Source: Streptomyces luomodiensis | Lineage (GTDB): Bacteria; Actinomycetota; Actinomycetes; Streptomycetales; Streptomycetaceae | Reading direction: 5' to 3' | DNA length: 64,000 nt | Assembly: GCF_031679605.1 (NCBI RefSeq) | Contig: NZ_CP117522.1 | Location: forward strand, 7,936,001 to 8,000,000 | Shown: one piece after another, positions 1 through 7,365 of the stretch | Numbering within the stretch: position 1 is the first letter of the stretch | Layout of the letters: every line of letters begins with the position of its first letter | The notes under the pieces: generated by a model | Seen by the model: only the letters and a program-made list of their open reading frames with translations | What the model was told of the DNA's origin: nothing | Database searches by the model: none | Position numbers and translations under genes: made by a program

Positions 1-66
1 CCAGTTGCTCGGCAGGTCCTCCGACGCGCTGGTTCCCGTGTGTTGGGTGTTCGGTTCGGTGTCCAT
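1..66 (-). CDS. N-terminal fragment of an unidentified protein (runs off the left edge)
   Basis: Read on the minus strand, an ATG at 66..64 opens a frame of 22 codons that reaches the window edge without a stop. It begins M-D-T-E-P-N-T-Q-H-T and is rich in small polar and acidic residues, so it looks like a flexible N-terminus. No domain is visible and I do not recognise it. It is transcribed divergently from the phosphotransferase-like gene at 254, with an inverted repeat between them. The upstream GAGGG-like sequence is only a weak ribosome site, so the start is uncertain. Confidence 0.4.
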   Translation of the reverse strand, partial: MDTEPNTQHTGTSASEDLPSNW

Positions 67-87
67 GGCGCCGAACGTACTGCCCTC

Positions 88-113
88 GGTTACAGATGAC
101 AAATTATGTAACC
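88..113. promoter_or_regulatory. Inverted repeat in a divergent intergenic region, possible operator
   Basis: GGTTAC (88-93) and GTAACC (108-113) are a perfect 6-bp inverted repeat separated by 14 bases that include the AT-rich run AAATTATG, which is unusual in this GC-rich DNA. The centre-to-centre distance of two helical turns suits a dimeric repressor. It sits just upstream of the minus-strand ATG at 66 and about 140 bases before the GTG at 254. The regulator is not identifiable from the sequence. Confidence 0.3.
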
Positions 114-253
114 CATATCGCGAGTGGAGGCACCCACGGGCCGCACTCGGGTGATCGCCCGACACCAGGAGCCCCGGAGCGTCGGCGCCCCGCCCGGCAC
201 CGGCTACGATCCCGGGGCAGCCGATGGGCAGCCGATGACAATGGGGGGGAGCC

Positions 254-1204
254 GTGAGCCAGACCGCGGCGCAGCTCGTCACCACCCTCCGCCGGGCCCG
301 GCGCGACCCCACCGCCGAGGTGACCGTGCTGGCCGACCGCCCCGACGCCACCGTGGTCCGGTGCGGCCACGTCGTCGCCAAGGCGCATCCGCCCGGCACG
401 GACCCCGCCGAGCTGGCCGTCCGGCTCGGGGTGGCCGCCCACCCGCGGTGCGCGGGGATACTGCTGCCGCCGGTCGACGGCATGGCCGCGCTGCCCGACG
501 GCCGGCAGGTCACCCTCTGGCCGTACGGCGAGCCCGTATCGCCCGACCAGCCCGACGCCGCCCCCTGGGTCGAGGCGGGGAAGCTGCTGGCCCGGCTGCA
601 CGCCGTGCCGGTCGCCGAACTGCCCGGTCCGCTCCCGGCGATGCGCGGCCCGGCCAAGGCGGCCCGCGCCATCGCCCGGCTGCGGGCGGCGGCGCTCCCC
701 GACACCGCGGCCACCCGGGCCGTACTGCGGGCCTGGGCCGGTCTGCCCGGCTGGGCGCGGGGTGTGGACCGGCGAGCGGGCGACGGCGGGGGTGAGGGCG
801 ACGGGCGCTGCCACGGCGGTCTCCGCCTCTGCCACGGCGATCTCCACCTCGGCCAGCTCATCCGCCACCGCGCCACCGACTGGCGGCTGATCGACATCGA
901 CGACCTCGGCCTCGGCGACCCGGCCTGGGACCTCGCGCGGCCCGCCGCCTGGTACGCGGCCGGGCTGCTCGAGCCCGAGGACTGGGAGCGGTTCCTGGGG
1001 GCGTACCGGGCCGCGGACGGTTCCGCTGCGGGGCAGCGCGACCCCTGGCCGCGACTGGACGTGCCCGCCCGCGCCCTCACCGTCCAGACCGCCGCGCTGG
1101 CGCTCGCCAAGGCGGCGGCCGCCGGGCGGGCGTTGGACGAGGCGGAGGAGGCGATGGTGGAGTCGGCCGTCCGCATCGCCCGGTTCATGGAGGCCGTAGG
1201 GTGA
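254..1204 (+). CDS. Aminoglycoside phosphotransferase (APH) family protein
   Basis: A 316-residue protein of the APH/choline kinase-like fold. The C-terminal half carries the catalytic loop LCHGDLHLGQLI, whose His-Gly-Asp holds the catalytic Asp, followed by the metal-binding LIDIDDLGLGDPAWDL motif where the first Asp pair would bind magnesium. The N-terminal lobe is a plausible ATP-binding lobe with a Lys in VVAKAHPP. The GTG start has GGGGGGAG immediately upstream, and a TACGAT -10-like hexamer lies at 205-210. The substrate cannot be predicted: many such actinobacterial proteins are not antibiotic-resistance enzymes. It is followed after 64 bases by the zinc-ribbon gene and could share its transcript. 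Confidence 0.85.
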   Translation: MSQTAAQLVTTLRRARRDPTAEVTVLADRPDATVVRCGHVVAKAHPPGTDPAELAVRLGVAAHPRCAGILLPPVDGMAALPDGRQVTLWPYGEPVSPDQPDAAPWVEAGKLLARLHAVPVAELPGPLPAMRGPAKAARAIARLRAAALPDTAATRAVLRAWAGLPGWARGVDRRAGDGGGEGDGRCHGGLRLCHGDLHLGQLIRHRATDWRLIDIDDLGLGDPAWDLARPAAWYAAGLLEPEDWERFLGAYRAADGSAAGQRDPWPRLDVPARALTVQTAALALAKAAAAGRALDEAEEAMVESAVRIARFMEAVG

Positions 1205-1268
1205 AGTCCACGCGCCCGGACGGGTGTTCCGGCGCGCTCCGCCCGAAGCATGAGGAGTTGAGCGGACG

Positions 1269-1547
1269 ATGCAGTGTCCCAAGTGCCATGCGCCGATGCA
1301 CACGTACAACCGCAACGGCGTGCAGATAGAGCAGTGCAGCGGCTGCCGGGGGATCTTCCTGGACTACGGGGAGCTGGAGGCGCTGACCCGCCTTGAGGCG
1401 CAGTGGACCCAGCAGATGCCGCCCGCCGCCCCGCCGGCCCCGCAGGCGTACCCGGCCGCGCCCGCGTGGGGTGCGCCGCACCACGGCGGCCACCACGGCC
1501 ACCACAAGCACCACCGGGGCTTCGGGCACATGCTCTTCTCGTCCTGA
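1269..1547 (+). CDS. Small TFIIB-type zinc-ribbon protein
   Basis: A 92-residue protein. CPKC (residues 3-6) and CSGC (residues 23-26) form a four-cysteine zinc ribbon of the zf-TFIIB family, with the typical GIFLDYGELE helix after the second pair. The remainder is a Pro/Ala-rich linker and a His-rich tail (HHGGHHGHHKHH), which could bind metal but may only be low-complexity sequence. The precise function is unknown. A strong hairpin follows the stop codon. Confidence 0.85.
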   Translation: MQCPKCHAPMHTYNRNGVQIEQCSGCRGIFLDYGELEALTRLEAQWTQQMPPAAPPAPQAYPAAPAWGAPHHGGHHGHHKHHRGFGHMLFSS

Positions 1548-1558
1548 GAAACGGCGAA

Positions 1559-1583
1559 GGGCCGGAGCTGTTCGCTCCGGCCC
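1559..1583. terminator. Hairpin terminator between convergent transcripts
   Basis: A perfect 10-bp stem (1559-1568 with 1574-1583) and a 5-base loop. It lies 12 bases after the zinc-ribbon stop and also at the 3' end of the minus-strand tRNA cluster, so it probably serves both directions. Confidence 0.75.
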
Positions 1584-1597
1584 TCGGCCGATCCGAG

Positions 1598-1669
1598 TGG
1601 ACGATACTGGGATTGAACCAGTGACCTCTTCCGTGTCAGGGAAGCGCTCTCCCGCTGAGCTAATCGTCC
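1598..1669 (-). tRNA. tRNA-Val (anticodon GAC), copy 1
   Basis: A 72-base cloverleaf on the minus strand: acceptor GGACGAT/ATCGTCC, anticodon stem CTTCC/GGAAG around CTGACAC (anticodon GAC), T arm ACTGG-TTCAATC-CCAGT and discriminator A. No CCA is encoded. It is identical to the copy at 1776-1847 and is the last gene of the cluster. Confidence 0.95.
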
Positions 1670-1680
1670 GCAGGACTGCG

Positions 1681-1752
1681 TGCGCGATACTGGGATTGAA
1701 CCAGTGACCTCTTCCGTGTCAGGGAAGCGCTCTCCCGCTGAGCTAATCGCGC
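1681..1752 (-). tRNA. tRNA-Val (anticodon GAC), copy 2 with a different acceptor stem
   Basis: Same body as the flanking copies with anticodon GAC, but the acceptor stem is GCGCGAT/ATCGCGC, so both strands changed together and pairing is kept. Such compensated substitution shows the gene is under selection and is not a decaying duplicate. CCA is not encoded. Confidence 0.95.
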
Positions 1753-1775
1753 GGGATGGATCACGAGGATCCGAG

Positions 1776-1847
1776 TGGACGATACTGGGATTGAACCAGT
1801 GACCTCTTCCGTGTCAGGGAAGCGCTCTCCCGCTGAGCTAATCGTCC
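1776..1847 (-). tRNA. tRNA-Val (anticodon GAC), copy 3
   Basis: A 72-base minus-strand tRNA identical to the copy at 1598-1669, with anticodon GAC in the loop CTGACAC and discriminator A. It is separated from the tRNA-Cys gene by one base, so the cluster must be processed from one precursor. Confidence 0.95.
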
Positions 1848-1848
1848 G

Positions 1849-1919
1849 AGGTGGAGACGGGATTTGAACCCGTGTAGACGGCTTTGCAGGCCGTTGCCTC
1901 GCCTCTCGGCCACTCCACC
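1849..1919 (-). tRNA. tRNA-Cys (anticodon GCA)
   Basis: A 71-base minus-strand tRNA with acceptor GGTGGAG/CTCCACC and anticodon stem ACGGC/GCCGT around CTGCAAA (anticodon GCA). The discriminator is U, the identity base expected for tRNA-Cys. Only one base separates it from the next Val gene. Confidence 0.95.
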
Positions 1920-1947
1920 AGCCGTGGGGATCGAAACCCCCACTTCG

Positions 1948-2020
1948 AGCGGACGACGAGATTCGAACTCGCGACCCTCACCTTGGCAAGGTGATGCTCT
2001 ACCAACTGAGCCACGTCCGC
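1948..2020 (-). tRNA. tRNA-Gly (anticodon GCC)
   Basis: A 73-base minus-strand tRNA with acceptor GCGGACG, anticodon loop TTGCCAA (anticodon GCC) and discriminator U as usual for tRNA-Gly. It is the promoter-proximal gene of the five-tRNA cluster. Confidence 0.95.
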
Positions 2021-2066
2021 AGGTGTCGTTTCCCCGGGGCGCTTCCGCGTCCCGGCGACGTGTTGA

Positions 2067-2094
2067 ACTCTAGCGGATTCCCGGGCCAGCTCAA
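2067..2094 (-). promoter_or_regulatory. Putative promoter of the tRNA cluster
   Basis: On the minus strand TTGAGC (2094-2089) and TAGAGT (2072-2067) are separated by 16 bases and resemble the -35 and -10 boxes of the housekeeping sigma factor. Transcription would start near 2060, about 40 bases before the mature tRNA-Gly 5' end. Confidence 0.5.
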
Positions 2095-2180
2095 ATTCCG
2101 TTTCCGCAGCGTGCTGCCCTGCTCGCGCGCCGCACTCCCTCCCGAGGCCGCCCTGACCTGGGCGCCATAGACTCGCAACC

Positions 2181-3236
2181 GTGCCCGACCTGCCCCCGCT
2201 CGCCCGCTTCGGCGGACTGCTCGCCACCGATCTGCGCGAGGTCACCAGCGACCCGTCGGCCCTGGACACCCAGGGTTTCTGGGCCGTTGTCGCGGACTTC
2301 GAGGGCCGTCTGGTCTGCGCTCGCTTCGCGAACGTACGGACCGAGCCGGTGCCGGCCCCCGTGCCCGGCGGCTGGCGCGGCCCCGCGGCCGGTGAGTGGA
2401 GCTCGTCACTGGACCGGGCCGCCTACACCGCGGGCGTGCGGAGCGTCCGGCGCCGTATCGCGGCCGGCGAGGTCTACCAGGCCAATCTCTGCCGGGTGCT
2501 GTCCGCGCCGCTGCCCGATCCGGCCGGAGCCGATGTGGACGCGCTGACCGCGCTGCTGGCCCTGGGCAACCCCGCTCCGTACGCGGGCACCGTAAGGCTG
2601 CCGGGCCACGGGGTGGAGGTCGCCACGGCCTCGCCCGAGCTGTTCCTGCGGCGGGTCGGGCGCACCGTGGAGTCCGGCCCCATCAAGGGCACCGGCCGCC
2701 GCCCCGAGGACCTGCTGGAGAAGGACCACGCCGAGAACGTGATGATCGTGGACCTGGTCCGCAACGACCTGGGGCGGGTCTGCGCCACCGGCTCGGTGAC
2801 CGTCCCGGCGCTCTGCGCGGTCGAGCCGCACCCGGGTCTGGTCCACCTGGTCTCCACGGTGCGCGGCGAGCTCGCCCCCGGCACCGGCTGGCCCGAGCTG
2901 CTCGCGGCCGCCTTTCCGCCCGGCTCGGTCACCGGCGCGCCCAAGTCCAGCGCGCTGCGCGCCATCGCGGAGCTGGAGACCGCGCCCCGCGGCCCGTACT
3001 GCGGCGGTATCGGCTGGGTCGACGCCGACCGCGGCACCGGTGAGCTGGCGGTCGGGATACGGACCTTCTGGATCGACCGCGGCCCGGCCGGGGCCGTGCT
3101 GCGGTTCGGCACCGGGGCGGGCATCACCTGGGGCTCCGACCCGGAGCGCGAATGGGATGAAACGGAACTCAAGGCCGCCCGGCTGCTCACGGTAGCGTCG
3201 GGTGTACAGCAGCCGACGGGAAGGGCGACGCGATGA
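2181..3236 (+). CDS. pabB: Aminodeoxychorismate synthase component I (chorismate-binding enzyme)
   Basis: A 351-residue chorismate-binding enzyme that would aminate chorismate to 4-amino-4-deoxychorismate for p-aminobenzoate and folate synthesis. Family signatures are the YQANLCR segment, GPIKGTGRR, the metal-binding ENVMIVDLVRNDLGRV block and PPGSVTGAPK near the C-terminus. It is shorter than full anthranilate synthase component I because the N-terminal domain is reduced. PabB rather than TrpE is favoured by the next gene, a PabC-like lyase, whose ATG overlaps this stop in ATGA. No glutamine amidotransferase subunit is present nearby. The GTG start has no ribosome site, but TAGACT lies 14 bases upstream (2167-2172), suggesting a leaderless mRNA. 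Confidence 0.88.
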   Translation: MPDLPPLARFGGLLATDLREVTSDPSALDTQGFWAVVADFEGRLVCARFANVRTEPVPAPVPGGWRGPAAGEWSSSLDRAAYTAGVRSVRRRIAAGEVYQANLCRVLSAPLPDPAGADVDALTALLALGNPAPYAGTVRLPGHGVEVATASPELFLRRVGRTVESGPIKGTGRRPEDLLEKDHAENVMIVDLVRNDLGRVCATGSVTVPALCAVEPHPGLVHLVSTVRGELAPGTGWPELLAAAFPPGSVTGAPKSSALRAIAELETAPRGPYCGGIGWVDADRGTGELAVGIRTFWIDRGPAGAVLRFGTGAGITWGSDPEREWDETELKAARLLTVASGVQQPTGRATR

Positions 3237-4060
3237 AACCGGCCATCTGGCTCGACGGATCCCTCTGCGACCCGGACAGCGCCAGGGTGTCCGTATTCGA
3301 CCATGGGCTCACGGTGGGCGACGGCGTCTTCGAGACCGTCAAGGCCACCGAGGGGCGGGCGTTCGCCCTCACCCGCCATCTGCGGCGGCTGGCCCGCTCC
3401 GCCGAGGGCCTGGGGCTCCCCGAGCCGGACGCGGACGAGGTGCGGCGGGGCTGCGAGGAGGTGCTCAGGGCCAATCCGGTGCCGTTCGGGCGGCTGAGGA
3501 TCACCTACACCGGCGGCTTCTCGCCGCTCGGCTCCGACCGGGGCACGGCCGGCCCCACGCTGGTGGTCGCCCTGGTCGAGGCGGCCCGCCCGGCCGACTC
3601 CACGGCCGTGGTCACCGTCCCCTGGGCCCGTAACGAGCGCGGGGCGCTCACCGGTCTGAAGACCACCTCCTACGGCGAGAACGTGGTCGCGCTCGCCCGC
3701 GCCCGGCAACAGAACGCCACCGAGGCCCTCTTCGGGAACACGGTCGGCGCGCTCTGCGAGGGCACCGGCTCCAACGTCTTCGTGGTCCTCGACGGCGAAC
3801 TGCACACCCCTCCGCTCTCCTCCGGCTGCCTCGCCGGGATCACCCGTGCCCTGGTGCTGGAGTGGGTGGGCGCGAAGGAGACCGACCTGCCGCTGGAGGC
3901 GCTGGACCGGGCCGAGGAGGTCTTCCTGACCTCCACCACCCGCGACGTACAGGCCGTGCACCGGGTGGACAGCCGCGCTGTGCCCGGCGCCCCCGGACCG
4001 GTCACCGCCGAGGCCATGCGGATCTTCACCGAGCGGGCGGCCGCCGACATCGACCCCTGA
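3233..4060 (+). CDS. pabC: Aminodeoxychorismate lyase, class IV aminotransferase fold
   Basis: A 275-residue PLP enzyme of the fold-type IV family, expected to split aminodeoxychorismate into p-aminobenzoate and pyruvate. It opens with the typical WLDGSLCDPDSARVSVFDHG segment. The PLP lysine is probably in LKTTSYGENV, and the family motif ATEALFGN...CEGTGSNVF is present. Its ATG overlaps the pabB stop, implying translational coupling. Branched-chain or D-amino-acid aminotransferase activity is an alternative, but the pabB linkage decides for PabC. A 21-bp tandem duplication spans its stop codon. Confidence 0.85.
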   Translation: MKPAIWLDGSLCDPDSARVSVFDHGLTVGDGVFETVKATEGRAFALTRHLRRLARSAEGLGLPEPDADEVRRGCEEVLRANPVPFGRLRITYTGGFSPLGSDRGTAGPTLVVALVEAARPADSTAVVTVPWARNERGALTGLKTTSYGENVVALARARQQNATEALFGNTVGALCEGTGSNVFVVLDGELHTPPLSSGCLAGITRALVLEWVGAKETDLPLEALDRAEEVFLTSTTRDVQAVHRVDSRAVPGAPGPVTAEAMRIFTERAAADIDP

Positions 4061-4092
4061 TCCGGCGGCAGCGACCCGTGATCCGGCGGCAG
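4051..4092. repeat. 21-bp tandem duplication spanning the pabC stop codon
   Basis: Positions 4051-4071 and 4072-4092 are adjacent copies that differ at one base (C or G before TGATCC). The first copy holds the last codons and the TGA stop of pabC; the second repeats them, including a TGA in the same frame. It looks like slipped-strand duplication. Confidence 0.85.
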
Positions 4093-4153
4093 CGGCGGGT
4101 CCGCGCCGGAAAAACGGGTGTCGAACGCCCGGCGGGCCGGTAGAAACACCCTC

Positions 4154-4999
4154 GTGACCACCACTCTGCGACCCACCGCGCCCGAACAGCGCACCGACGG
4201 CGGCGGGCGTGCCCGCTCGTACGAGGTATGCGTCAACAGCCGTCCCGTCGGCTCCGTCCGCCTGGCCACCGACGCCCGTCTGGGCCCGGAGGCCGGGCGT
4301 ATCGAGCGGCTCGACATCGACGAGGCCGAGCGGCACCGGGGCCGCGGCACGGTCGCCGCGCTCGCCGCCGAGGAGGTGCTGCGCGGCTGGGGCTGCGCCC
4401 AGCTGGTGGTGAGCGTCCCCGCCCCGGCCACGACCGCCCTCGGGCTCGCGGCCGCGCTCGGCTACCGCGAGCGCGGCCGCAACATGCTCAAGCGGCTCAC
4501 GGAGCCGCCCGAGCTGCCCCAGGGCAGCGCGATACGTCCCCTGGCGGAGGCCGACTACGCGGCGTGGTACGCCCATGAGCGGGCCGGGTACATCGCCAAT
4601 CTCCTGGAGCGCGGACTCACCCGGCAGCAGGCCGACACCAAGGCGGACACCGACTACGGCACGCTGCTGCCGCAGGGCCCGGCCACCCCGGGCGCCCTGC
4701 TGCGCGTCCTCGCCCACGGCGGTACGGACGTGGGCACCGTCTGGGTCGCGCTGCGCACGGGGGAGCCCGACGCCGCCGAGCGCGGGGAGGCGTACGTCTA
4801 CGCCGTCGAGGTCGCCGAGGAGTACCGCGGCCGGGGACACGGCCGCACGCTGATGCTGGCCGCCGAGCGCGCGACCCTGGCCCACCGGGCGCGCAGCCTG
4901 GGCCTGCACGTCTTCGGCGGCAACACTCCGGCGCTGCGGCTGTACGAGTCGCTGGGCTACGAGCCGGTCGAATACCAGCTCTACAAGCCGCTGCTCTAG
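4154..4999 (+). CDS. GNAT family N-acetyltransferase with two GNAT-like domains
   Basis: 281 residues from the GTG at 4154; an ATG at 4118 is in frame but would add 12 unlikely residues. The first half has a degenerate acetyl-CoA loop (HRGRGTVAALAAEEV), while the second half has a standard one, EEYRGRGHGRTLMLAAE, followed by NTPALRLYESLGYEP, the GNAT motif B/C signature. This architecture resembles mycothiol-synthase-type duplicated GNAT proteins, where only one half is catalytic. The substrate is unknown. It is read towards the minus-strand DsbA-like gene, with 82 bases between stops that hold only imperfect GC-rich repeats. Confidence 0.85.
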   Translation: MTTTLRPTAPEQRTDGGGRARSYEVCVNSRPVGSVRLATDARLGPEAGRIERLDIDEAERHRGRGTVAALAAEEVLRGWGCAQLVVSVPAPATTALGLAAALGYRERGRNMLKRLTEPPELPQGSAIRPLAEADYAAWYAHERAGYIANLLERGLTRQQADTKADTDYGTLLPQGPATPGALLRVLAHGGTDVGTVWVALRTGEPDAAERGEAYVYAVEVAEEYRGRGHGRTLMLAAERATLAHRARSLGLHVFGGNTPALRLYESLGYEPVEYQLYKPLL

Positions 5000-5081
5000 G
5001 GCCGGGCGCGCCGCTCAGGGGCCCCTCCAGGGCCTTCCCCGGGCCTCCAGGGTCTCCCGGGCCCTTACGTCCTTACGGCTC

Positions 5082-5597
5082 TTACGGTCGCTCGGCGACG
5101 AGGCGGGCGGCGATCTCCTCGACGCGCTCCCGCAGCCCCTCCTGGCTCTTGCCGCCGTCGAGCCGTTCGCCGCCGATCACATACGTCGGGGTGCCGGTCA
5201 CCCCGATCGCCCGGCCCTCGGCCTGGTCCGCGTCCACGATGAGGATGTGCCGCCCGTCGATCAGCGCGGTGTCCACCTCCTCGGCGTCCAGGCCCAGTTC
5301 CCGGGCCACCTCCACCAGCAGCGGCTCACCGCGCGTCCCGAGCTCCTCGGCGCGCTCCAGGACCGCCTCGACATACGGCCAGCCGTGCCCCTGGGCGGCG
5401 GCTTCCTCGGCCGCCTGAGCCGCCGCGTGGGCGTGCCGGTGGCGCTCCAGCGGGAAGTGGCGCAGCCGGATGTCCAGGGCGTCCCCGAAGCGGTCGCGCA
5501 GCGCGCGCAGATCGGCCAGGGCGGTACGGCAGTCGGGGCACTGCAACTCGCACCAGACGTCGAGCACGGGGCGGGGGGAGGGGTCGGTGTGGCTCAT
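5082..5597 (-). CDS. DsbA-family thioredoxin-fold protein
   Basis: A 171-residue thioredoxin-fold protein with CPDC near residues 20-23 as the redox site and a cis-proline loop GVTGTPTYVIGG near the C-terminus; a helical insertion rich in Glu lies between them, as in DsbA. No signal peptide or lipobox is present, so it probably works in the cytoplasm as a thiol-disulfide oxidoreductase. The CPDC dipeptide is less usual than CPHC or CPWC. The partner is unknown. Confidence 0.82.
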   Translation of the reverse strand: MSHTDPSPRPVLDVWCELQCPDCRTALADLRALRDRFGDALDIRLRHFPLERHRHAHAAAQAAEEAAAQGHGWPYVEAVLERAEELGTRGEPLLVEVARELGLDAEEVDTALIDGRHILIVDADQAEGRAIGVTGTPTYVIGGERLDGGKSQEGLRERVEEIAARLVAERP

Positions 5598-5728
5598 GGG
5601 GCCAGTCTTCCAGCCCCCGGCCCCTGCTCCGTACCCGGAGATGTCCCTGATCCCGGGCCGGGGTCATGGCCCACGCCGCCTTAAGGGGTGCACGATGGAC
5701 ATACCGGAACCCAGTCGCGGGAGGAACG

Positions 5729-6187
5729 ATGCTGACCGACACCGTGTGCGCCGCGCTGTCCGCTGCCGGTCTGGGCATCGCCGGGCTGACCGCGTACCGC
5801 AAGCGGTTCCTGGCCGCGACCCGGATCGCCGCCTACGCCCTGATCCCGCTGGGCCTGGCGCTGACCGGCGTCCTGGACTGGGTGACCAACCTGGTCTTCC
5901 AGCCGACCGTCTGGGCGGGCTTCGGCGTGCTCGGCCTCTCCTGGGCGCTGTTCATGATCAGCCGGGCTGCCGAGCGCCGCTCCGGCGGCACCCGTAAGGA
6001 GCGGCGCTCGGCGGCCGCGGCGGAACGGACCGGGCTCTCCGCGGGCGCCTCGGAGCCCGCCCTGGGGCCGGGCCGAGGGGCCACCGGGGTCAAGGCGGCG
6101 GGAAGGTCCAAGGCCAGGGGCGGAACGAGCTCTGGCACAGATGACTTCTCCGACATCGAGGCCATACTCAAAAAACACGGGATCTGA
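5729..6187 (+). CDS. Small integral membrane protein with a basic cytoplasmic tail, unknown function
   Basis: 152 residues from the ATG at 5729, chosen because GGGAGGA lies 4-10 bases upstream. Three hydrophobic helices are visible: residues 5-20, about 32-50 and 58-73. They are followed by a charged, Ala/Gly-rich tail ending SDIEAILKKHGI, an amphipathic helix that may be a docking site. I do not recognise the family beyond its likely conservation in Streptomyces. A hairpin follows the stop. Confidence 0.75.
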   Translation: MLTDTVCAALSAAGLGIAGLTAYRKRFLAATRIAAYALIPLGLALTGVLDWVTNLVFQPTVWAGFGVLGLSWALFMISRAAERRSGGTRKERRSAAAAERTGLSAGASEPALGPGRGATGVKAAGRSKARGGTSSGTDDFSDIEAILKKHGI

Positions 6188-6190
6188 CCA

Positions 6191-6220
6191 GCGACCGGTC
6201 AAAAAACGATCACTGGTCGC
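6191..6220 (+). terminator. Hairpin after the small membrane protein gene
   Basis: GCGACCGGT (6191-6199) can pair with ACTGGTCGC (6212-6220) through nine pairs including one G-U, with an A-rich 12-base loop. It begins three bases after the stop codon. There is no T tract, which is usual for this genus. Confidence 0.45.
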
Positions 6221-6255
6221 AGGCGGGGCCGGGGCTGGGTCATGATCTCCGCGAG

Positions 6256-6429
6256 ATGTTGCAATCACCGCCCGGGGAGCAATCCCCCATCGAAGGACCC
6301 CCTGTTCCGCCGAGCGACGAGCCCCGTGGCTGTCTCTTCGCCCTCTCGCAGCCGCCGCTGATGCTGTTCCTGGCGTTCATCGGCACCCTGCTCTTCGTGA
6401 CCGCCGTCCACGACCTGTACCGGTGGTGA
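6256..6429 (+). CDS. Small single-pass membrane protein (57 residues)
   Basis: An ATG frame of 57 codons encodes a proline-rich hydrophilic N-terminus (residues 5-25) and one strong transmembrane helix (about residues 33-52) ending in the short tail DLYRW. The coding frame has the third-position G/C preference expected here. No good ribosome site is visible, so the start is tentative. Function unknown; the size and shape fit a small regulatory or assembly membrane protein. Confidence 0.55.
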   Translation: MLQSPPGEQSPIEGPPVPPSDEPRGCLFALSQPPLMLFLAFIGTLLFVTAVHDLYRW

Positions 6430-6509
6430 GGCGGCGACCCCTGCTGGTGGTGAGGCGGCGGCCCACCCCCGTCCCGGCCGCCCGGCCCCCGACCGCCGGG
6501 TGTGCGCGG

Positions 6510-7079
6510 TCAGCTCGCGGCCTCCCGGCGCCGGGCGCGGTACGCGGCGACATGCAGCCGGTTGCCGCAGGTGCGGCTGTCGCAGTAGCGCCGGGAGCGG
6601 TTTCGGGACAGATCCACGAAGGCGTGCCGGCAGTCCGGCGCGTCACAGCGGCGCAGCCGCTCCCGCTCGCCCGCCACCACGAGGAAGGCCAGCGCCATGC
6701 CGCCGTCGGCGGCGAGGTGGTCGGCCAGCGAGGCACCGGGTGCGAAGTAGTGCACATGCCAGTCGTAGCCGTCGTGGTCGGTGAGCCGGGGCGTGGTCCC
6801 GGCCGCGGCGATCATCGCGTTGAGCAGCTCGGCGGTACGGCGGCCGGCGGCCTCGTTCCCGGCCGCCGCGAAGACCTCGGCGAACCGGGCCCGTACGGCC
6901 CGGACGGCGGTGAGGTCGCGCTCCCCGAGCGCGCCGATGTCGCTGATGTCATTGCGCTCGACGAACCGGCGCAGTGCGGGGACGTCGGCGAGGTCGTCCC
7001 GGTCCGCGCCCTCGGGCGCGGTGTTCACCAGATCGACGACCACGTCGAGCGCGCACCGGGTGTCGTGGTTGATCAGCAC
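6510..7079 (-). CDS. CGNR zinc-finger protein (ABATE domain)
   Basis: A 189-residue protein. Residues 1-130 form an alpha-helical domain like the ABATE stress-associated domain; the C-terminus holds the CGNR zinc finger, with RCDAPDC (about 145-151) and YCDSRTCGNRLHVAAYRAR, where four cysteines would bind zinc and the basic tail may contact nucleic acid. Members are presumed transcriptional regulators, but few are characterised. The gene lies downstream of ssgB in the same orientation, but a strong hairpin at 7194-7237 probably separates their transcripts. Confidence 0.88.
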   Translation of the reverse strand: MLINHDTRCALDVVVDLVNTAPEGADRDDLADVPALRRFVERNDISDIGALGERDLTAVRAVRARFAEVFAAAGNEAAGRRTAELLNAMIAAAGTTPRLTDHDGYDWHVHYFAPGASLADHLAADGGMALAFLVVAGERERLRRCDAPDCRHAFVDLSRNRSRRYCDSRTCGNRLHVAAYRARRREAAS

Positions 7080-7193
7080 GGTTGGCTCCCTGGCCGGCTG
7101 GGTCGGCGGCTGCCCCTGGGCTGCCCTCGATCTGCCCGACTCTAGCCCTGCCGGGGCCCCGGGTGTTCATCCGGCGGTGTCGCGCGTACACAG

Positions 7194-7237
7194 GACGGTG
7201 CCGTCACCGCGGACGGTGCCGCGGCGACGGCACCGTC
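7194..7237 (-). terminator. Nested hairpin downstream of ssgB
   Basis: An outer 11-bp stem (7194-7204 with 7227-7237) encloses an inner CCGCGG stem (7207-7212 with 7219-7224). It lies about 130 bases beyond the ssgB stop and 115 bases before the CGNR gene, fitting a terminator between them. The sequence is symmetrical, so it could act in either direction. Confidence 0.6.
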
Positions 7238-7365
7238 GCCTGCCTCTGCCGTTGTCGTGATTGCCGTGGTCGGAATGGTCAGTACCGGTATGTTGCGGAT
7301 GTCGCGTCCCGGCTTCGCGCCGTCTCCCCGAGTCGGACGGCCGAGCGCTCAGCTCTCGCCGGGTG

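Noticed and set aside
1598..1847. Three regularly spaced repeats with unique spacers resembling a short CRISPR array
   Set aside because: Each repeat is a complete tRNA-Val cloverleaf; spacers are only 11-23 bases and there are no cas genes.
4058..4094. Reading the pabC-end duplication as a hairpin terminator
   Set aside because: The copies are direct, not inverted, so they do not form a hairpin with each other.
2474..4909. An 811-codon minus-strand frame opposite pabB, pabC and the GNAT gene
   Set aside because: Antisense shadow; composition is repetitive Gly/Ala/Arg with no domain, whereas the plus-strand genes are coupled and have clear motifs.
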